46,321 nucleotides of DNA. It comes from Terriglobia bacterium (GTDB taxonomy: Bacteria; Acidobacteriota; Terriglobia; Bryobacterales; Bryobacteraceae). This document shows, one piece after another, positions 1-8,331 of this stretch; the stretch's first letter is position 1, and the number at the start of each line of letters is the position of its first letter. Under the pieces are notes generated by a model. That model worked only from the letters and a program-made list of their open reading frames with translations, did not search any database and was not told the origin of the DNA. Position numbers and translations under genes: made by a program. The stretch covers positions 1-46,321 of the forward strand of contig JANXYJ010000060.1 of the NCBI GenBank assembly GCA_025350105.1. Reading direction: 5' to 3'.

Positions 1-2
1 AC

Positions 3-134
3 ATGAAGATGATCATGAACGAGTACCGCCTGAACCTGGGTCAGCCGGAGGCGCAGGAGTTTTTGTTGAAGCAGATGGAAGAGTACTTTTTTGGCAAAGG
101 TTCAGAGTTGCCGCCGGAATTTAAGCCGGTTTAG
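3..134 (+). CDS. Partial unknown protein, C-terminal end only
   Basis: An open frame enters from the left edge and stops with TAG at 132-134, giving about 43 residues of a C-terminus that ends in the motif ELPPEFKPV. It contains several in-frame Met codons, so the fragment could in principle start inside the window, but no ribosome binding site is visible and it is best read as the tail of a longer gene. The tail is charged and helical-looking (EAQEFLLKQMEEYFFGKG). I do not recognise the family. It lies on the same strand as the trehalose synthase further right but is separated from it by a gene on the other strand and a terminator. Confidence 0.5.
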   Translation: MKMIMNEYRLNLGQPEAQEFLLKQMEEYFFGKGSELPPEFKPV

Positions 135-160
135 GGCCGGCACGCGGATTTCACAGACCC

Positions 161-207
161 AAAAAAGAGAAGGGCGGTGGGGCTGTTTAGAACAGCGCCC
201 ATCGCCC
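161..207 (-). terminator. Rho-independent terminator of the small secreted Ala/Lys-rich gene
   Basis: Positions 172-187 pair with 191-207 in a stem of about 16 bp with one bulge and a three-base loop. Read on the minus strand it is followed by a T-rich tract (complement of 161-171). This is the form expected for an intrinsic terminator of the minus-strand gene that stops at 237. On the plus strand no T-tract follows the hairpin. Confidence 0.75.
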
Positions 208-236
208 TCCTCCGAGATCGCGTTGTGTAGCCTAAA

Positions 237-647
237 CTACTTCTTTTCGGTCTTTTCGACTTTCTTCTTTGCTACCGGCTCTTTTGCGGCGTGGAAACCG
301 GCCTTTTCGGCTTCGTCCTTGGTCATGAACTTGCCCTGCTTGGTGTGGCCGTAGAATTCGCCATCCACGTGGTACACCTTGCTGTTGGTGTTGGCCCAAA
401 CCATACCCTTGGTTTTGGCGTCGGCGATTTCCTTGTCGGAAACCACCACGGGGGCTGGCTTGGCTTCCTTCACTTTGGCGACGCCGGTTTTGGCGGCGGC
501 TTCGGTTTTGGCGGCAGCGTCTTTTACGGCTTCTTTAGCGGCGGCGGGCGCGGTGGCCGTGGCTTGGCCCATCACGCTACCGGAGAAAATGGTTGCGGTG
601 AACAGCGCAGTTGCCAGCGCCGTGGTTTTGAAAAAGTTGTTTTGCAT
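237..647 (-). CDS. Small secreted Ala/Lys-rich protein of unknown function
   Basis: The 136-residue product has a Sec signal peptide (NNFFKTTALATALF onward, likely cleaved after VMGQA), then an Ala/Lys-rich, probably helical stretch (residues 30-70), then a compact C-terminal segment with KGMVWANTNSKVYHVDG, a YGHTKQGKFMT motif and KAGFHAAKEP. From memory this VWxNTxSxVYH...YGxTKxGxxM pattern recurs in small exported proteins of Acidobacteriota; its function is unknown. I chose the ATG at 647 because the signal peptide starts there and a GCAGGA lies about 12 nt upstream. An in-frame ATG at 659 is the alternative; the frame open further upstream to 845 does not look coding. The upstream DNA (660-735) is AT-rich, consistent with a promoter. 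A clear terminator follows. Confidence 0.8.
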   Translation of the reverse strand: MQNNFFKTTALATALFTATIFSGSVMGQATATAPAAAKEAVKDAAAKTEAAAKTGVAKVKEAKPAPVVVSDKEIADAKTKGMVWANTNSKVYHVDGEFYGHTKQGKFMTKDEAEKAGFHAAKEPVAKKKVEKTEKK

Positions 648-837
648 GTTGGTTAACATCCTGCAGCCAGTATGCCACCCGCGTTTTTGGAAGCAAGCAT
701 TATTAACTTGATAAAATCTTAAATTTTTGCAACCTGCATTCGCTGCCGATAAGCTTTCTGTTGGCGGAGTTATTCGCTTCACTGCTATGTAAGTGGCTGA
801 TTCCGATGAGATAAATCGAACCGAGAACATAAGAGCC

Positions 838-1017
838 ATGGCCAAGGAATGTACCAGCTGCAGTAGTATTTCAAACGACGAGGCTCCTTATTGCGAAGGC
901 TGCGGGGCGCAGAACTGGCGCCGGCCGGGCGCGGAAAAAGAGAAGCTACAGCACTATATCGTCGCCACCATTGTCCTGGCATTGTTAGCGGCGATCTATA
1001 TTCGATTTGTGAAATAG
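838..1017 (+). CDS. 59-residue zinc-ribbon membrane mini-protein
   Basis: The product has an N-terminal zinc-ribbon-like half (CTSCSSISNDEAPYCEGCG, two CxxC pairs at residues 5-8 and 19-22), a charged linker, and one C-terminal transmembrane helix (about residues 40-56). A tiny metal-binding head anchored in the membrane is consistent with the zinc-ribbon proteins common in large soil-bacterial genomes, but no function can be assigned. The ATG at 838 starts directly before the ribbon; a GTG at 793 would add 15 polar residues. It is divergent from the small secreted gene to its left and 67 nt before the trehalose synthase, so it could share a transcript with it. Confidence 0.7.
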   Translation: MAKECTSCSSISNDEAPYCEGCGAQNWRRPGAEKEKLQHYIVATIVLALLAAIYIRFVK

Positions 1018-1084
1018 GCGGCGGAGGTGTTGGCCTATATCCGGTTGTGTTAGACCGGTTTATCCGTAACGCTTTCGCCCTGCC

Positions 1085-4000
1085 ATGGCTCTAATAAGAG
1101 TGATCCCGCCGGATGCCGCTCCGCATGCTCAACCAGCGCAGAAGAAATACGAAGACTGGTACAAAGACGCCATCATCTACGAAGTGCACGTGCGTGCGTT
1201 TCACGATAACGCGGGTGAAGGCAACGGCGATTTTCGTGGGCTGACGCGCAAGCTGGATTACCTGCAGGACCTGGGCATCACCGCCATCTGGCTGCTGCCT
1301 TTTTTTCCTTCGCCGTGGCGGGACGACGGCTACGACATCAGCGACTACACTGGCGTTCACAAGGCCTACGGCACACTAGGGGACTTCGAAAAATTTCTAC
1401 ACGAAGCGCACCGGCGCGGCATGAAAGTGATTACCGAGATCGTGCTGAATCACACCTCCGACCAGCACCCGTGGTTTCAAAAAGCCCGCCGCGCGGCGCC
1501 CGGAAGCAAGGCCCGGGAGTTTTACGTGTGGAGCGACACGCCGGAAAAGTACCAGCAAGCGCGGATTATCTTTCAGGAATTCGAGACCTCCAATTGGAGC
1601 TGGGACCCGGTGGCCAAGGCATATTATTGGCACCGGTTCTACTCGCATCAGCCGGATTTAAATTACGAAAACCAGCAGGTGATCGCCGCGATGAAGAAGG
1701 TGATCGACTTCTGGGTAGACCTGGGTGTGGACGGATTTCGCCTGGATGCGGTGCCTTATCTGTTTGAACAGGACGGGACCAATTGCGAAAATCTGCCGCG
1801 GACGCATGCGTTCCTGCGGGACCTGAGAAAACACGTGCAGGCGCGCAATCCATCGGTGATGCTGCTGGCCGAGGCCAATCAGTGGCCCGAGGATGCGATT
1901 GCATATTTCGGTGACATTGCTGGCGGCGGGGACGAGGCGCATATGGCCTTTCACTTTCCCCTGATGCCACGCCTGTTTATGGCCAGCCGGATGGAAGACC
2001 GTTTTCCGGTGGTCGAAATTCTGCAGCGGACGCCCGCGTTGCCGGAACATTGCCAGTGGGCTACGTTTTTGCGCAATCACGACGAACTGACGCTCGAAAT
2101 GGTCACCGACGAGGAGCGCGATTACATGTACCGCGCCTACGCCTACGATCGCCGTGCCCGCGTAAATCTGGGCATTCGCCGAAGACTGGCCCCGCTGTTG
2201 GGCAATGACCGGCGCACCATTGAGTTGCTGAATGCCTTGCTGTTCTCGCTGCCCGGGACGCCGGTGATTTACTACGGCGATGAGATCGGCATGGGCGATA
2301 ACATTTATCTGGGCGATCGCAACGGGGTGCGCACACCCATGCAGTGGAGCGCGGATCGCAACGCTGGTTTCTCGCGCGCCAATCCGCAAAAGTTGTATCT
2401 GCCGGTGAACATCGATCCGGAGTATCACTACGAAACGGTGAACGTGGAGGCGCAAAAGAACAATCCGCATTCGCTGTGGTGGTGGATGAAGCATTTGATT
2501 GAACAGCGCAAGCATTATGCGGCGTTCGGGCGCGGGACGCTGGAAATGCTGGATCCGGACAACCGCCAAGTGTTGGCGTTCATACGGGTATATAGAGAAC
2601 AGATTGTGTTGGTGGTGGCCAATCTGTCGCGCTATCCGCAACATGTGAACTTGAACCTGGCGAAATATTCCGGCAAGACTCCGCTGGAAGTTTTCGGGCG
2701 CAGTGAATTTCCGCGGATCGCGGAGAGCGGCTACGCCATCACATTGGGCGCGCACGGGTTCTACTGGTTTTCGCTGGAAGTGCGGCAACCGGTGCAGGAA
2801 ACGGTAAGGGGAACGGGCGTGCTTCCCGTGATTGCGGTGCAGCGCCTGGACGAAGTGGACGAGACCGCCTGGGAACGCGTAGCCGGCCTGTTGCCCGCCT
2901 TTTTGATGAGCCGGCGCTGGTTTCAGGGCAAGGATCATAAGCTGCGGGAGGTAGCGATTGTGGAGCGCATCGCGATGGCGGAATCGCGGTCCACCTTGTT
3001 CCTGACCAAGGTGAGTTACCTGGACGACGAAAAAGCCGAAACGTATTTGCTGTACGGGTCCGTGGCTGTAGGGGAAGAGGCGGAACGGTTGCAACGGGAG
3101 TCAGCCGATACGATTTTCGCGCGATTGCAAAGCAGGGCAGGCGAGCAGGGAGTACTGTACAGCGCGGTGTGGAATCCGCAATTCTGCGCGGCGTTGCTGA
3201 CGGTGATGGCCAAGCGCAAACGCTTGCGTGGTGAGGTGGGGGAGTTGATTGGCGTGCATACGCGGGCGTTTCTGCCCAGTTGGGGATTGACAGAAGCAGG
3301 GGACCGGCCGAGGTTGGAATCGACGGTTCTGCGCATCGAGCAGAATAATACTTCAGTTACTTTCGGGGACCGCTTCCTGCTGAAGCTGTTTCGGCGTGTG
3401 GAAGCCGGGCCGCATCCGGAAATCGAAATGGGGACCTTTCTGGCGGCCAAGGGATTCGCCCATGTGCCTCCGCTGTGCGGGTGGCTGGAGCACCGGACGC
3501 CGCACCAGCCTGCGGTGATTGCTGGGGTATTGCATGGATTTGTGCCGCATCGTGGAAGTTGTTGGGATTATTCGCTGCACTCGTTGAGTCTGTTTTACGG
3601 GTTGGCGCTGACTCGCGATGATGTTGACAAGTTGAACATTGAACCTGCACACCCTCTGTATTTGAGCGCGCAGGAAGTTCCGCACCACGTGCGCGAATTA
3701 CTGGGAACCTACGTGGAATCGGCGCGGTTGATGGGGCGGCGCGTGGGCGAGCTGCACCGCACGCTCAGCTCGGATAGCCGCGATGTGAACTTTGCGCCGG
3801 AACCGGTTTCAGAACATTATCAGCAAAGTTTGTACTACGGCATGCTGGGCGCGGTTTCCCGCACCTGCGACGAACTGAAGCAGGCCTTACCGCAGCTATC
3901 CGGCGCCCTGCTATCGGACGCGACAACGCTGCTCGAAAACGAAGAGCGCATGCAGCGGCACTTTGTGGCCGTGCGGAACCCGAATCTCACTGGAATTCGC

Positions 4001-4516
4001 ATGCGCTTGCATGGCGATTTGCATCTGGCGCAGTTGCTGCACACGGGAAACGATTTTGTGCTGATCGATTTCGAAGGCGATGTGGCGCGGCCGTTGAGTG
4101 AGCGGCGCATCAAGCGTTCGCCATTGCGCGATATAGCGACGATGCTGGGGTCTTTCGCGTACGCTTCGCAGGCCTGGCTGGTGGATGCGATCGCCGGCGT
4201 TACGCCCCGCGCTGACAACATCGCTACGCTTGAAGCATGGGCGGATTACTGGGCGCGTTGGGCCAGCGCGCTGTTTTTGAACGGCTATCTGGAGGAGGCG
4301 CGAACGGCGGCTTTTCTGCCGCACAATCCCGAACACATCCGCCTGCTGCTGGACGTGTTTCAACTGGAGCGCTCCGTCGCCGACATCACCAGCGAATTGA
4401 AAAAGCGTCCGGGATGGCTGCGCATTCCGCTGCGGAGAATACTGCGGGCGCTGGAGTTGCCGGTGAGCGGGCTGCCGGTAAGTGGACAGCCCTTGAATGG
4501 ATTGGACGGGAAATAG
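1085..4516 (+). CDS. treS: Trehalose synthase-maltokinase fusion (TreS-Mak)
   Basis: A cytoplasmic bifunctional enzyme of 1143 residues. The N-terminal GH13 half (about 20-570) interconverts maltose and trehalose. It shows the GH13 regions including FRLDAVPY with nucleophile Asp221, AEAN with acid/base Glu263, and RNHDE with Asp333. The C-terminal half (about 590-1120) is a maltokinase that makes maltose 1-phosphate from ATP, with the aminoglycoside-kinase-like motifs HGDLHLAQ and LIDFEGD. Such fusions feed the GlgE alpha-glucan pathway in many bacteria; no glgE or glgB lies within this window. The extreme C-terminus is a threefold 15-nt tandem duplication encoding LPVSG, LPVSG, QPLNG (4457-4501). 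The gene converges on the rhomboid gene with only 4 nt between the two stop codons. Confidence 0.95.
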   Translation: MALIRVIPPDAAPHAQPAQKKYEDWYKDAIIYEVHVRAFHDNAGEGNGDFRGLTRKLDYLQDLGITAIWLLPFFPSPWRDDGYDISDYTGVHKAYGTLGDFEKFLHEAHRRGMKVITEIVLNHTSDQHPWFQKARRAAPGSKAREFYVWSDTPEKYQQARIIFQEFETSNWSWDPVAKAYYWHRFYSHQPDLNYENQQVIAAMKKVIDFWVDLGVDGFRLDAVPYLFEQDGTNCENLPRTHAFLRDLRKHVQARNPSVMLLAEANQWPEDAIAYFGDIAGGGDEAHMAFHFPLMPRLFMASRMEDRFPVVEILQRTPALPEHCQWATFLRNHDELTLEMVTDEERDYMYRAYAYDRRARVNLGIRRRLAPLLGNDRRTIELLNALLFSLPGTPVIYYGDEIGMGDNIYLGDRNGVRTPMQWSADRNAGFSRANPQKLYLPVNIDPEYHYETVNVEAQKNNPHSLWWWMKHLIEQRKHYAAFGRGTLEMLDPDNRQVLAFIRVYREQIVLVVANLSRYPQHVNLNLAKYSGKTPLEVFGRSEFPRIAESGYAITLGAHGFYWFSLEVRQPVQETVRGTGVLPVIAVQRLDEVDETAWERVAGLLPAFLMSRRWFQGKDHKLREVAIVERIAMAESRSTLFLTKVSYLDDEKAETYLLYGSVAVGEEAERLQRESADTIFARLQSRAGEQGVLYSAVWNPQFCAALLTVMAKRKRLRGEVGELIGVHTRAFLPSWGLTEAGDRPRLESTVLRIEQNNTSVTFGDRFLLKLFRRVEAGPHPEIEMGTFLAAKGFAHVPPLCGWLEHRTPHQPAVIAGVLHGFVPHRGSCWDYSLHSLSLFYGLALTRDDVDKLNIEPAHPLYLSAQEVPHHVRELLGTYVESARLMGRRVGELHRTLSSDSRDVNFAPEPVSEHYQQSLYYGMLGAVSRTCDELKQALPQLSGALLSDATTLLENEERMQRHFVAVRNPNLTGIRMRLHGDLHLAQLLHTGNDFVLIDFEGDVARPLSERRIKRSPLRDIATMLGSFAYASQAWLVDAIAGVTPRADNIATLEAWADYWARWASALFLNGYLEEARTAAFLPHNPEHIRLLLDVFQLERSVADITSELKKRPGWLRIPLRRILRALELPVSGLPVSGQPLNGLDGK
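4457..4501 (+). repeat. Three 15-nt tandem copies at the treS 3' end
   Basis: Three consecutive 15-nt units (4457-4471, 4472-4486, 4487-4501) encode LPVSG, LPVSG and QPLNG just before the stop codon of the trehalose synthase gene. The first two differ at a few bases; the third is more diverged. They look like slippage or duplication products that extend the C-terminus without disturbing the enzyme. Confidence 0.75.
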
Positions 4517-4520
4517 ACGC

Positions 4521-5318
4521 TTACTGCTGAGCGCCGGCCAGCAATCCGCGGGACATCATCGCAAATGCAGCGATGGTGAGAGCCACGGCGGCGCCGGCGG
4601 CGATTTTCCAAAAAGTTTCTGTAGCGGGGCGCGCCAGTTTGGGAGTGCCGGCCAGATAGGCGAGCGCGAACCCACCGGCCAGCCCGCCCAAGTGCGCGGC
4701 GTTATCGGTGTAGGGGAAAATAACGCCCATCACCAGCCCGTAAACCGCCCACTGGATATAGAATCGTTTGGTCGCGGCACCATAGGAGGACTGGCTGCGA
4801 ACACCCAGCGCGATCATGGCACCAATCAAACCGAAAATTCCCGCCGATGAACCCACCGACGGCGTGTTTGGGGCCCACAACATGCTGGCGTAAAAACCTG
4901 TGATCGTCGTGGCAACGTAAAAGACCAGAAAGCGCGAAGTTCCGTACTGCTCTTCAGTTTGCGCGCCCAAATCAAATAAGACCCAGGAGTTCATTGCAAT
5001 GTGAAACAGGCCACCGTGAAGAAACCCGGCAGTAATTAAACGCCACCACTCGCCTTCGCGAATCAGCGGTCCGTACTTGGCGCCAAGTTCCGCCAGAGAA
5101 TTATTGCCTGAGAAATATCCCGCAAGATACAGCCCCGCGTTGATCAGCAAAATCACCACGGTGGTGAAGTGTGCGTGGGGAATCAGGCCACCCAACGCGT
5201 CCGCCGGAGTCCGGGCGTCTACCGCACGGGCGGCGACTTTGAAATCGCAGTAGGGGCAAACTTTATCGCTAGTGGTGATGAAGGCCCGGCAATTCGAGCA
5301 CATGCGGCGAGTGTCCAC
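4521..5318 (-). CDS. Rhomboid intramembrane serine protease with N-terminal zinc ribbon
   Basis: A polytopic membrane protease of 265 residues that would cleave transmembrane helices of unknown substrates. Residues 7-24 carry a CxxC...CxxC ribbon on the cytoplasmic side. The rhomboid core follows with HGGLFHIAMN (residues 101-110), the active-site loop GSSAGIFG (Ser158) and the catalytic His in DNAAHLGG (His209), with about six membrane segments. Active-site residues are intact, so it is probably an active enzyme. The GSSA form replaces the more common GxSG but is frequent in bacterial rhomboids. It converges on treS. A pair of tandem palindromes sits immediately upstream of its start. Confidence 0.9.
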   Translation of the reverse strand: MDTRRMCSNCRAFITTSDKVCPYCDFKVAARAVDARTPADALGGLIPHAHFTTVVILLINAGLYLAGYFSGNNSLAELGAKYGPLIREGEWWRLITAGFLHGGLFHIAMNSWVLFDLGAQTEEQYGTSRFLVFYVATTITGFYASMLWAPNTPSVGSSAGIFGLIGAMIALGVRSQSSYGAATKRFYIQWAVYGLVMGVIFPYTDNAAHLGGLAGGFALAYLAGTPKLARPATETFWKIAAGAAVALTIAAFAMMSRGLLAGAQQ

Positions 5319-5323
5319 GTTAG

Positions 5324-5388
5324 TATTGTAGCGGCAAGGGCCGCTACGGCGATTGATATTGTAGCGGCAGGGCCGCTACGGGGATTGG
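5324..5388. repeat. Two tandem REP-like palindromic units
   Basis: Two head-to-tail units of 33 and 32 nt start with TATT and contain the inverted repeat GTAGCGGC/GCCGCTAC (arms 5328-5335 and 5340-5347; 5361-5368 and 5372-5379) with loops of 4 and 3 nt. The units end in GGCGATTGA and GGGGATTGG. The arrangement between divergent genes resembles REP/BIME-type extragenic palindromes. No T-tract follows, so they are not ordinary terminators. Confidence 0.85.
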
Positions 5389-5505
5389 CAAAACCGGCCC
5401 CAAAAACTTCCCCAGCTTCACCTGATAGAATCAGAGAGCGCGTCTGCTGCATAAGTACTGACCAACGACAGAGACTCATGAACGGCAAAGACGCATGAAC
5501 GAAGA

Positions 5506-6282
5506 ATGGCGACCGAGCAACAGCTTCGCGAAGATATAGTCCGCACCGGGCGGATGATGTACGAACACGGATGGATGGCCGCCAGCGACGGCAACATCAC
5601 GGCGCGCCTGGGGCCGGACCGCATGCTGGCCACGCCCTCCGGCGTATGCAAGGGCTGGCTGAAGCCGGAAGACCTGATCATTTGCGACGCCGCCGGGGAA
5701 AAAATCAGTGGCACCGGCCAACGCACTACGGAAATGCACATGCACGTGGCCATCTACGATGAACGGGCCGACGTGCAGGCTGTGGTCCATGCGCATCCGC
5801 CCACCGCCACCGGTTTCGCCGTGGCGGGACGGGCGCTGAATCTGGGTTTGATGCCGGAGTTGATTGTTTCGCTGGGCTCGGTTCCTTTGGCTGAATATGG
5901 ACAGCCCGGCACGCCCGCGCTTTCCGACGGTATGTTGCCGTACGTGGGCAAATACAACGCGATCTTGTTGGCCAATCACGGCGCGGTTTGCTATGGCGAT
6001 AGCATCATGCAGGCTTACGCCCGCATGGAAACGCTGGAACATTTAGCGCGCATTTCGTTAGTGGCGGAATTGTTGGGCGGGCCCAAAGTGCTGCCGCGCC
6101 ATGAAGTGGAAAAGCTTTTCGAATCGCGCAAACGGTACGGCATCAGTGTTCCGAACGATTACGAACCTGGCAATCCGGTGGTGGCCGAAGAAATGCCCGA
6201 CAAAGACGAGAAGCTGGAAATCACCCGGCAACAGATTCTGGCCATGGTGGATGAAGCGTTGCGCATGAAGGGCGTGCTGTAA
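5506..6282 (+). CDS. Class II aldolase/adducin family protein (FucA-like)
   Basis: A cytoplasmic zinc enzyme of 258 residues related to L-fuculose-1-phosphate aldolase and L-ribulose-5-phosphate epimerase. Visible family landmarks are SDGNITAR near the N-terminus, the phosphate-loop region TPSGV, the catalytic glutamate in TEMHMH (Glu76), and zinc ligands in HAHPP (His95, His97) and ANHG (His158). The length is slightly above the roughly 215 residues of FucA because of a C-terminal extension after residue 210. The substrate cannot be told; no sugar kinase or isomerase is adjacent. A start at 5506 is supported by the family N-terminus; a short overlapping upstream frame (5478-5498, then ATG at 5495) could be a leader. 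It converges on the following membrane-protein gene. Confidence 0.88.
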   Translation: MATEQQLREDIVRTGRMMYEHGWMAASDGNITARLGPDRMLATPSGVCKGWLKPEDLIICDAAGEKISGTGQRTTEMHMHVAIYDERADVQAVVHAHPPTATGFAVAGRALNLGLMPELIVSLGSVPLAEYGQPGTPALSDGMLPYVGKYNAILLANHGAVCYGDSIMQAYARMETLEHLARISLVAELLGGPKVLPRHEVEKLFESRKRYGISVPNDYEPGNPVVAEEMPDKDEKLEITRQQILAMVDEALRMKGVL

Positions 6283-6352
6283 GCGCGCGTTTTTCCACAA
6301 CGTTGCCCAGCCGCGACGGTTAGGAAGCGGTTACCTCGCTACAATCGGCTGG

Positions 6353-7000
6353 TCAAGACGGTACCGGCCCCTGCCCTGCCCGCAACGTTGCGGCCTTGGC
6401 GATTTCCGCTATGTCTTCGTCTTTCCGCTTACGTTTTCTTGACCGGTAATAGAAAAGATAACTGGCCAGGGTCACGCCGGCGATCAGCTTGGCCACTTCG
6501 GTGATCCCGAACAGCAGGTTGAGCGTGCCCACACCATTATCATTTGGGGCGATGTTGTGCACCGCGGTTTTCGGGTCGTCAATGGAGTGGGGGAAATCGG
6601 TTTGGCGTCCGCGATACGACAGCTCCGGCGAAATGGCGAAGAACTGCACCAGTACCAGGGCCAGCATCAGTCCGCACAAGATCATCGGCAGCGGGCGCTT
6701 TTCGGTGGCCAGGTACAGCACACCGGCTGCGATCAGCCCCAGCGCGATTTGCGTGAATTCCCAACTTTCAAAGATGTAGCGATTTTGTTCGGCCGCGAAA
6801 TGGTGCATCAGCAGGCGAGCCTGTTCCACCCCCGGGCCGCGAATGGCGTCGGCCGCCCCCGGCACCACGGACGCCCCAGCCAGGGGTGTTCGCAATACGG
6901 TATCCACCAATCCAAGGGTCTGGAAAGCGCCCCAATCGAGGAACAGAGAAGTGGCCAGCCAGGCGCCAAGCAAAAACGTAGCAACGCGAGTGGAGTGCAC
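6353..7000 (-). CDS. Four-helix membrane protein of unknown function (DUF4149-like)
   Basis: The 215-residue product has an N-terminal membrane segment beginning at RVATFLLGAWLATS, a periplasmic or loop region (about 30-75), two central helices, a second polar loop with DFPHSIDDPKT, a fourth helix (GVTLASYLFYY) and a basic/charged tail RSRKRKRKDED. The first helix and overall layout resemble the DUF4149 group, but the match is by eye and weak. The basic tail after the last helix argues that the C-terminus is cytoplasmic. No neighbour suggests a role. It converges on the aldolase gene and its upstream region (7001-7251) contains no supported gene. Confidence 0.7.
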   Translation of the reverse strand: MHSTRVATFLLGAWLATSLFLDWGAFQTLGLVDTVLRTPLAGASVVPGAADAIRGPGVEQARLLMHHFAAEQNRYIFESWEFTQIALGLIAAGVLYLATEKRPLPMILCGLMLALVLVQFFAISPELSYRGRQTDFPHSIDDPKTAVHNIAPNDNGVGTLNLLFGITEVAKLIAGVTLASYLFYYRSRKRKRKDEDIAEIAKAATLRAGQGPVPS

Positions 7001-7251
7001 AGTGTAATCAGTTTCTCACGCGGAGGTTCGTGCGGGCAAAGGTGGATCGCGAACTGATCGCGGGAGGATTCGGAGTCGCGGTACTCGCAGGTATAGCGCG
7101 GATTCAACGTATCCATTATGGTGGGATAGCCCATGGCCGCGGTGCGGCCGCCGTTCGTGCCCGCCGGTCTACGGTAGAGCCAGACTGCTGCGGTGCATGT
7201 TGGGTGAAACCGAGGGCCGGGTGCCACCCGCCCCATTTCATTGCCCATCAT
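7001..7251. other. Intergenic stretch with no supported gene
   Basis: About 250 nt lie between the membrane-protein gene and the tail of the next minus-strand gene. Open frames here (plus 7030-7260, minus 6808-7251) have no start signals, no recognisable motifs and poor composition. It presumably holds the promoter of the gene starting at 7000 and the 3' untranslated region of the gene stopping at 7272. Confidence 0.5.
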
Positions 7252-7252
7252 A

Positions 7253-7282
7253 CATTTTAGAGCCCTTCATTTTAGAGCCCTT
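7253..7282. repeat. Perfect 15-nt tandem duplication over a stop codon
   Basis: The unit CATTTTAGAGCCCTT occurs twice in direct succession (7253-7267, 7268-7282). The right-hand copy contains the stop codon and the last two codons of the minus-strand gene; the left-hand copy repeats them just downstream. Deleting one copy would leave the protein unchanged. Confidence 0.9.
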
Positions 7283-7829
7283 CATAGGTGATCATGAACA
7301 CGCCCGTCGACTCATCGGCTTCCAGTAACAGCTTGCCGTGGGCTTTCACCCAGACCCAGGTGGTGTATGTCTGTTCCGTGTCGCCGTCGTATTCCGATTG
7401 CAGGCCGGGTTTGCCATAACGGGTTGTCAATGCAGAGAGCGCTTTCTCGAATGCGCCGCGCTTGTCTTCGGCGGTCATGGTGGCTTTGCTCAAGCCGTTC
7501 TTTGGGAAGACGAGGCTGACCCTGAACTCCACGCCGGTGAAGATGTATCTGGCAATGTATCTGTCAATGATCAGCGTGTCCACGCCTGCGGCTTCTGTGC
7601 AGGACATCTTCGCCCGATTGCACTCGTGAGCACCGAGTGGGCGGAGAGTTTTCAGTGCGATGGGTTTAGCGGTGCCCCATCGCACATCTTCCCAGCCGGT
7701 GATGTCGACGGGAGGGCGGGGGGCTTGGCCGAAGGCGATAGCCGTGACCGCCGTCAGCCAAAGCACCAGCGGGGGAAAGCGGGGCGGCGTTGTCCGCCTG
7801 ATGAGGTCCATGAGTGTGACCAAGGGCAT
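7272..7829 (-). CDS. Secreted protein of unknown function
   Basis: The 185-residue product has an N-terminal hydrophobic segment (LVLWLTAVTAIAFG, probably cleaved before QAPRPP), then a soluble domain that starts with GWEDVRWGT, has two cysteines in HECNRAKMSCTE, and ends in LLLEADESTGVFMITYEGL. The pattern WxxVRWGTxxxxAL...F...L...Y resembles small exported lipoprotein-like domains that compare reaction with a threshold, but I do not recognise a named family. The start at 7829 or at the ATG at 7811 both keep the signal peptide; neither has a good ribosome binding site. The stop codon lies in a perfect tandem duplication. Confidence 0.65.
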   Translation of the reverse strand: MPLVTLMDLIRRTTPPRFPPLVLWLTAVTAIAFGQAPRPPVDITGWEDVRWGTAKPIALKTLRPLGAHECNRAKMSCTEAAGVDTLIIDRYIARYIFTGVEFRVSLVFPKNGLSKATMTAEDKRGAFEKALSALTTRYGKPGLQSEYDGDTEQTYTTWVWVKAHGKLLLEADESTGVFMITYEGL

Positions 7830-7939
7830 GAGCGCATTTTAACGAAAAGCGGCGCAACTTCCGATTGCTCCCTGGGCTTAAGGATTCAGAAGCGCAAACG
7901 GGCTTCGAAAAATCAAGAAGAGAAAGGGTAAACGCCGAT

Positions 7940-8260
7940 ATGAAACGGACAATTTGGAGTGCGGTACTGATGGGGGTTCTGGCGGCGGCTCCGGCCACCT
8001 TTGGCGAAGAGAACAAGGTGAATGAACGCCAGCAGAACCAACAAAAGCGAGTTGGCGAAGGGGTGGAAAACGGCTCGCTTTCCTCCACCGAAGCGGCGCG
8101 GATCGAGAAGCAGGAAGCCGGCATCCACAAAGAAGTGAAGACCGACCGGGCGGCCAACGGCGGCAAGTTGACGCCGCAGGAAAAGGCTCAGGTGAACCGC
8201 CAGCAGAACCGCGAAAGCCGCCGGATTTATCGTCAAAAGCACGACGGCAACAACAAATAA
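7940..8260 (+). CDS. Small exported Gln/Arg-rich helical protein
   Basis: The 106-residue product has a signal peptide (MKRTIWSAVLMGVLAAAPATFG) followed by an almost wholly charged, Ala/Gln/Arg/Lys-rich helical domain. Two similar helical hairpins can be seen: NQQKRVGEGVENGSLSSTEA and ARIEKQEAGIHKEV, then a segment with GGKLTPQEKAQVNRQQNRESRRIY. The family looks like a small periplasmic helical protein seen from memory in Bryobacterales; it has no known function. The ATG at 7940 was chosen because the signal peptide starts there, with an AGAAAGGG about 11 nt upstream. It is divergent from the secreted gene at 7829 and is followed by an intrinsic terminator at 8300, so it is monocistronic. Confidence 0.8.
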   Translation: MKRTIWSAVLMGVLAAAPATFGEENKVNERQQNQQKRVGEGVENGSLSSTEAARIEKQEAGIHKEVKTDRAANGGKLTPQEKAQVNRQQNRESRRIYRQKHDGNNK

Positions 8261-8299
8261 GTTTGGTGACTGACTGGTGATTTCGTAGTCTTGGTGGAG

Positions 8300-8331
8300 G
8301 CGCCCTGTGGTTAAGGGCGCTTTCTTCTTTT
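8300..8331 (+). terminator. Rho-independent terminator after the small helical protein gene
   Basis: A 7-bp perfect stem (GCGCCCT at 8300-8306 with AGGGCGC at 8314-8320) with a 7-nt loop is followed directly by TTTCTTCTTTT. It separates the small exported protein gene from the LiaF-led operon. Confidence 0.88.

Noticed and set aside
1658..3094. Long 478-residue frame antisense to treS
   Set aside because: Long antisense frames are expected in GC-rich genes with biased third positions; the sense frame has complete enzyme motifs.
5328..5379. Rho-independent terminators upstream of the rhomboid gene
   Set aside because: The hairpins have no following T-tract on either strand and lie at the start, not the end, of the adjacent gene; they are better read as extragenic palindromes.
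7030..7260. 76-residue plus-strand frame between two minus-strand genes
   Set aside because: No ribosome binding site, no recognisable motif, and a composition typical of a non-coding frame in GC-rich DNA.
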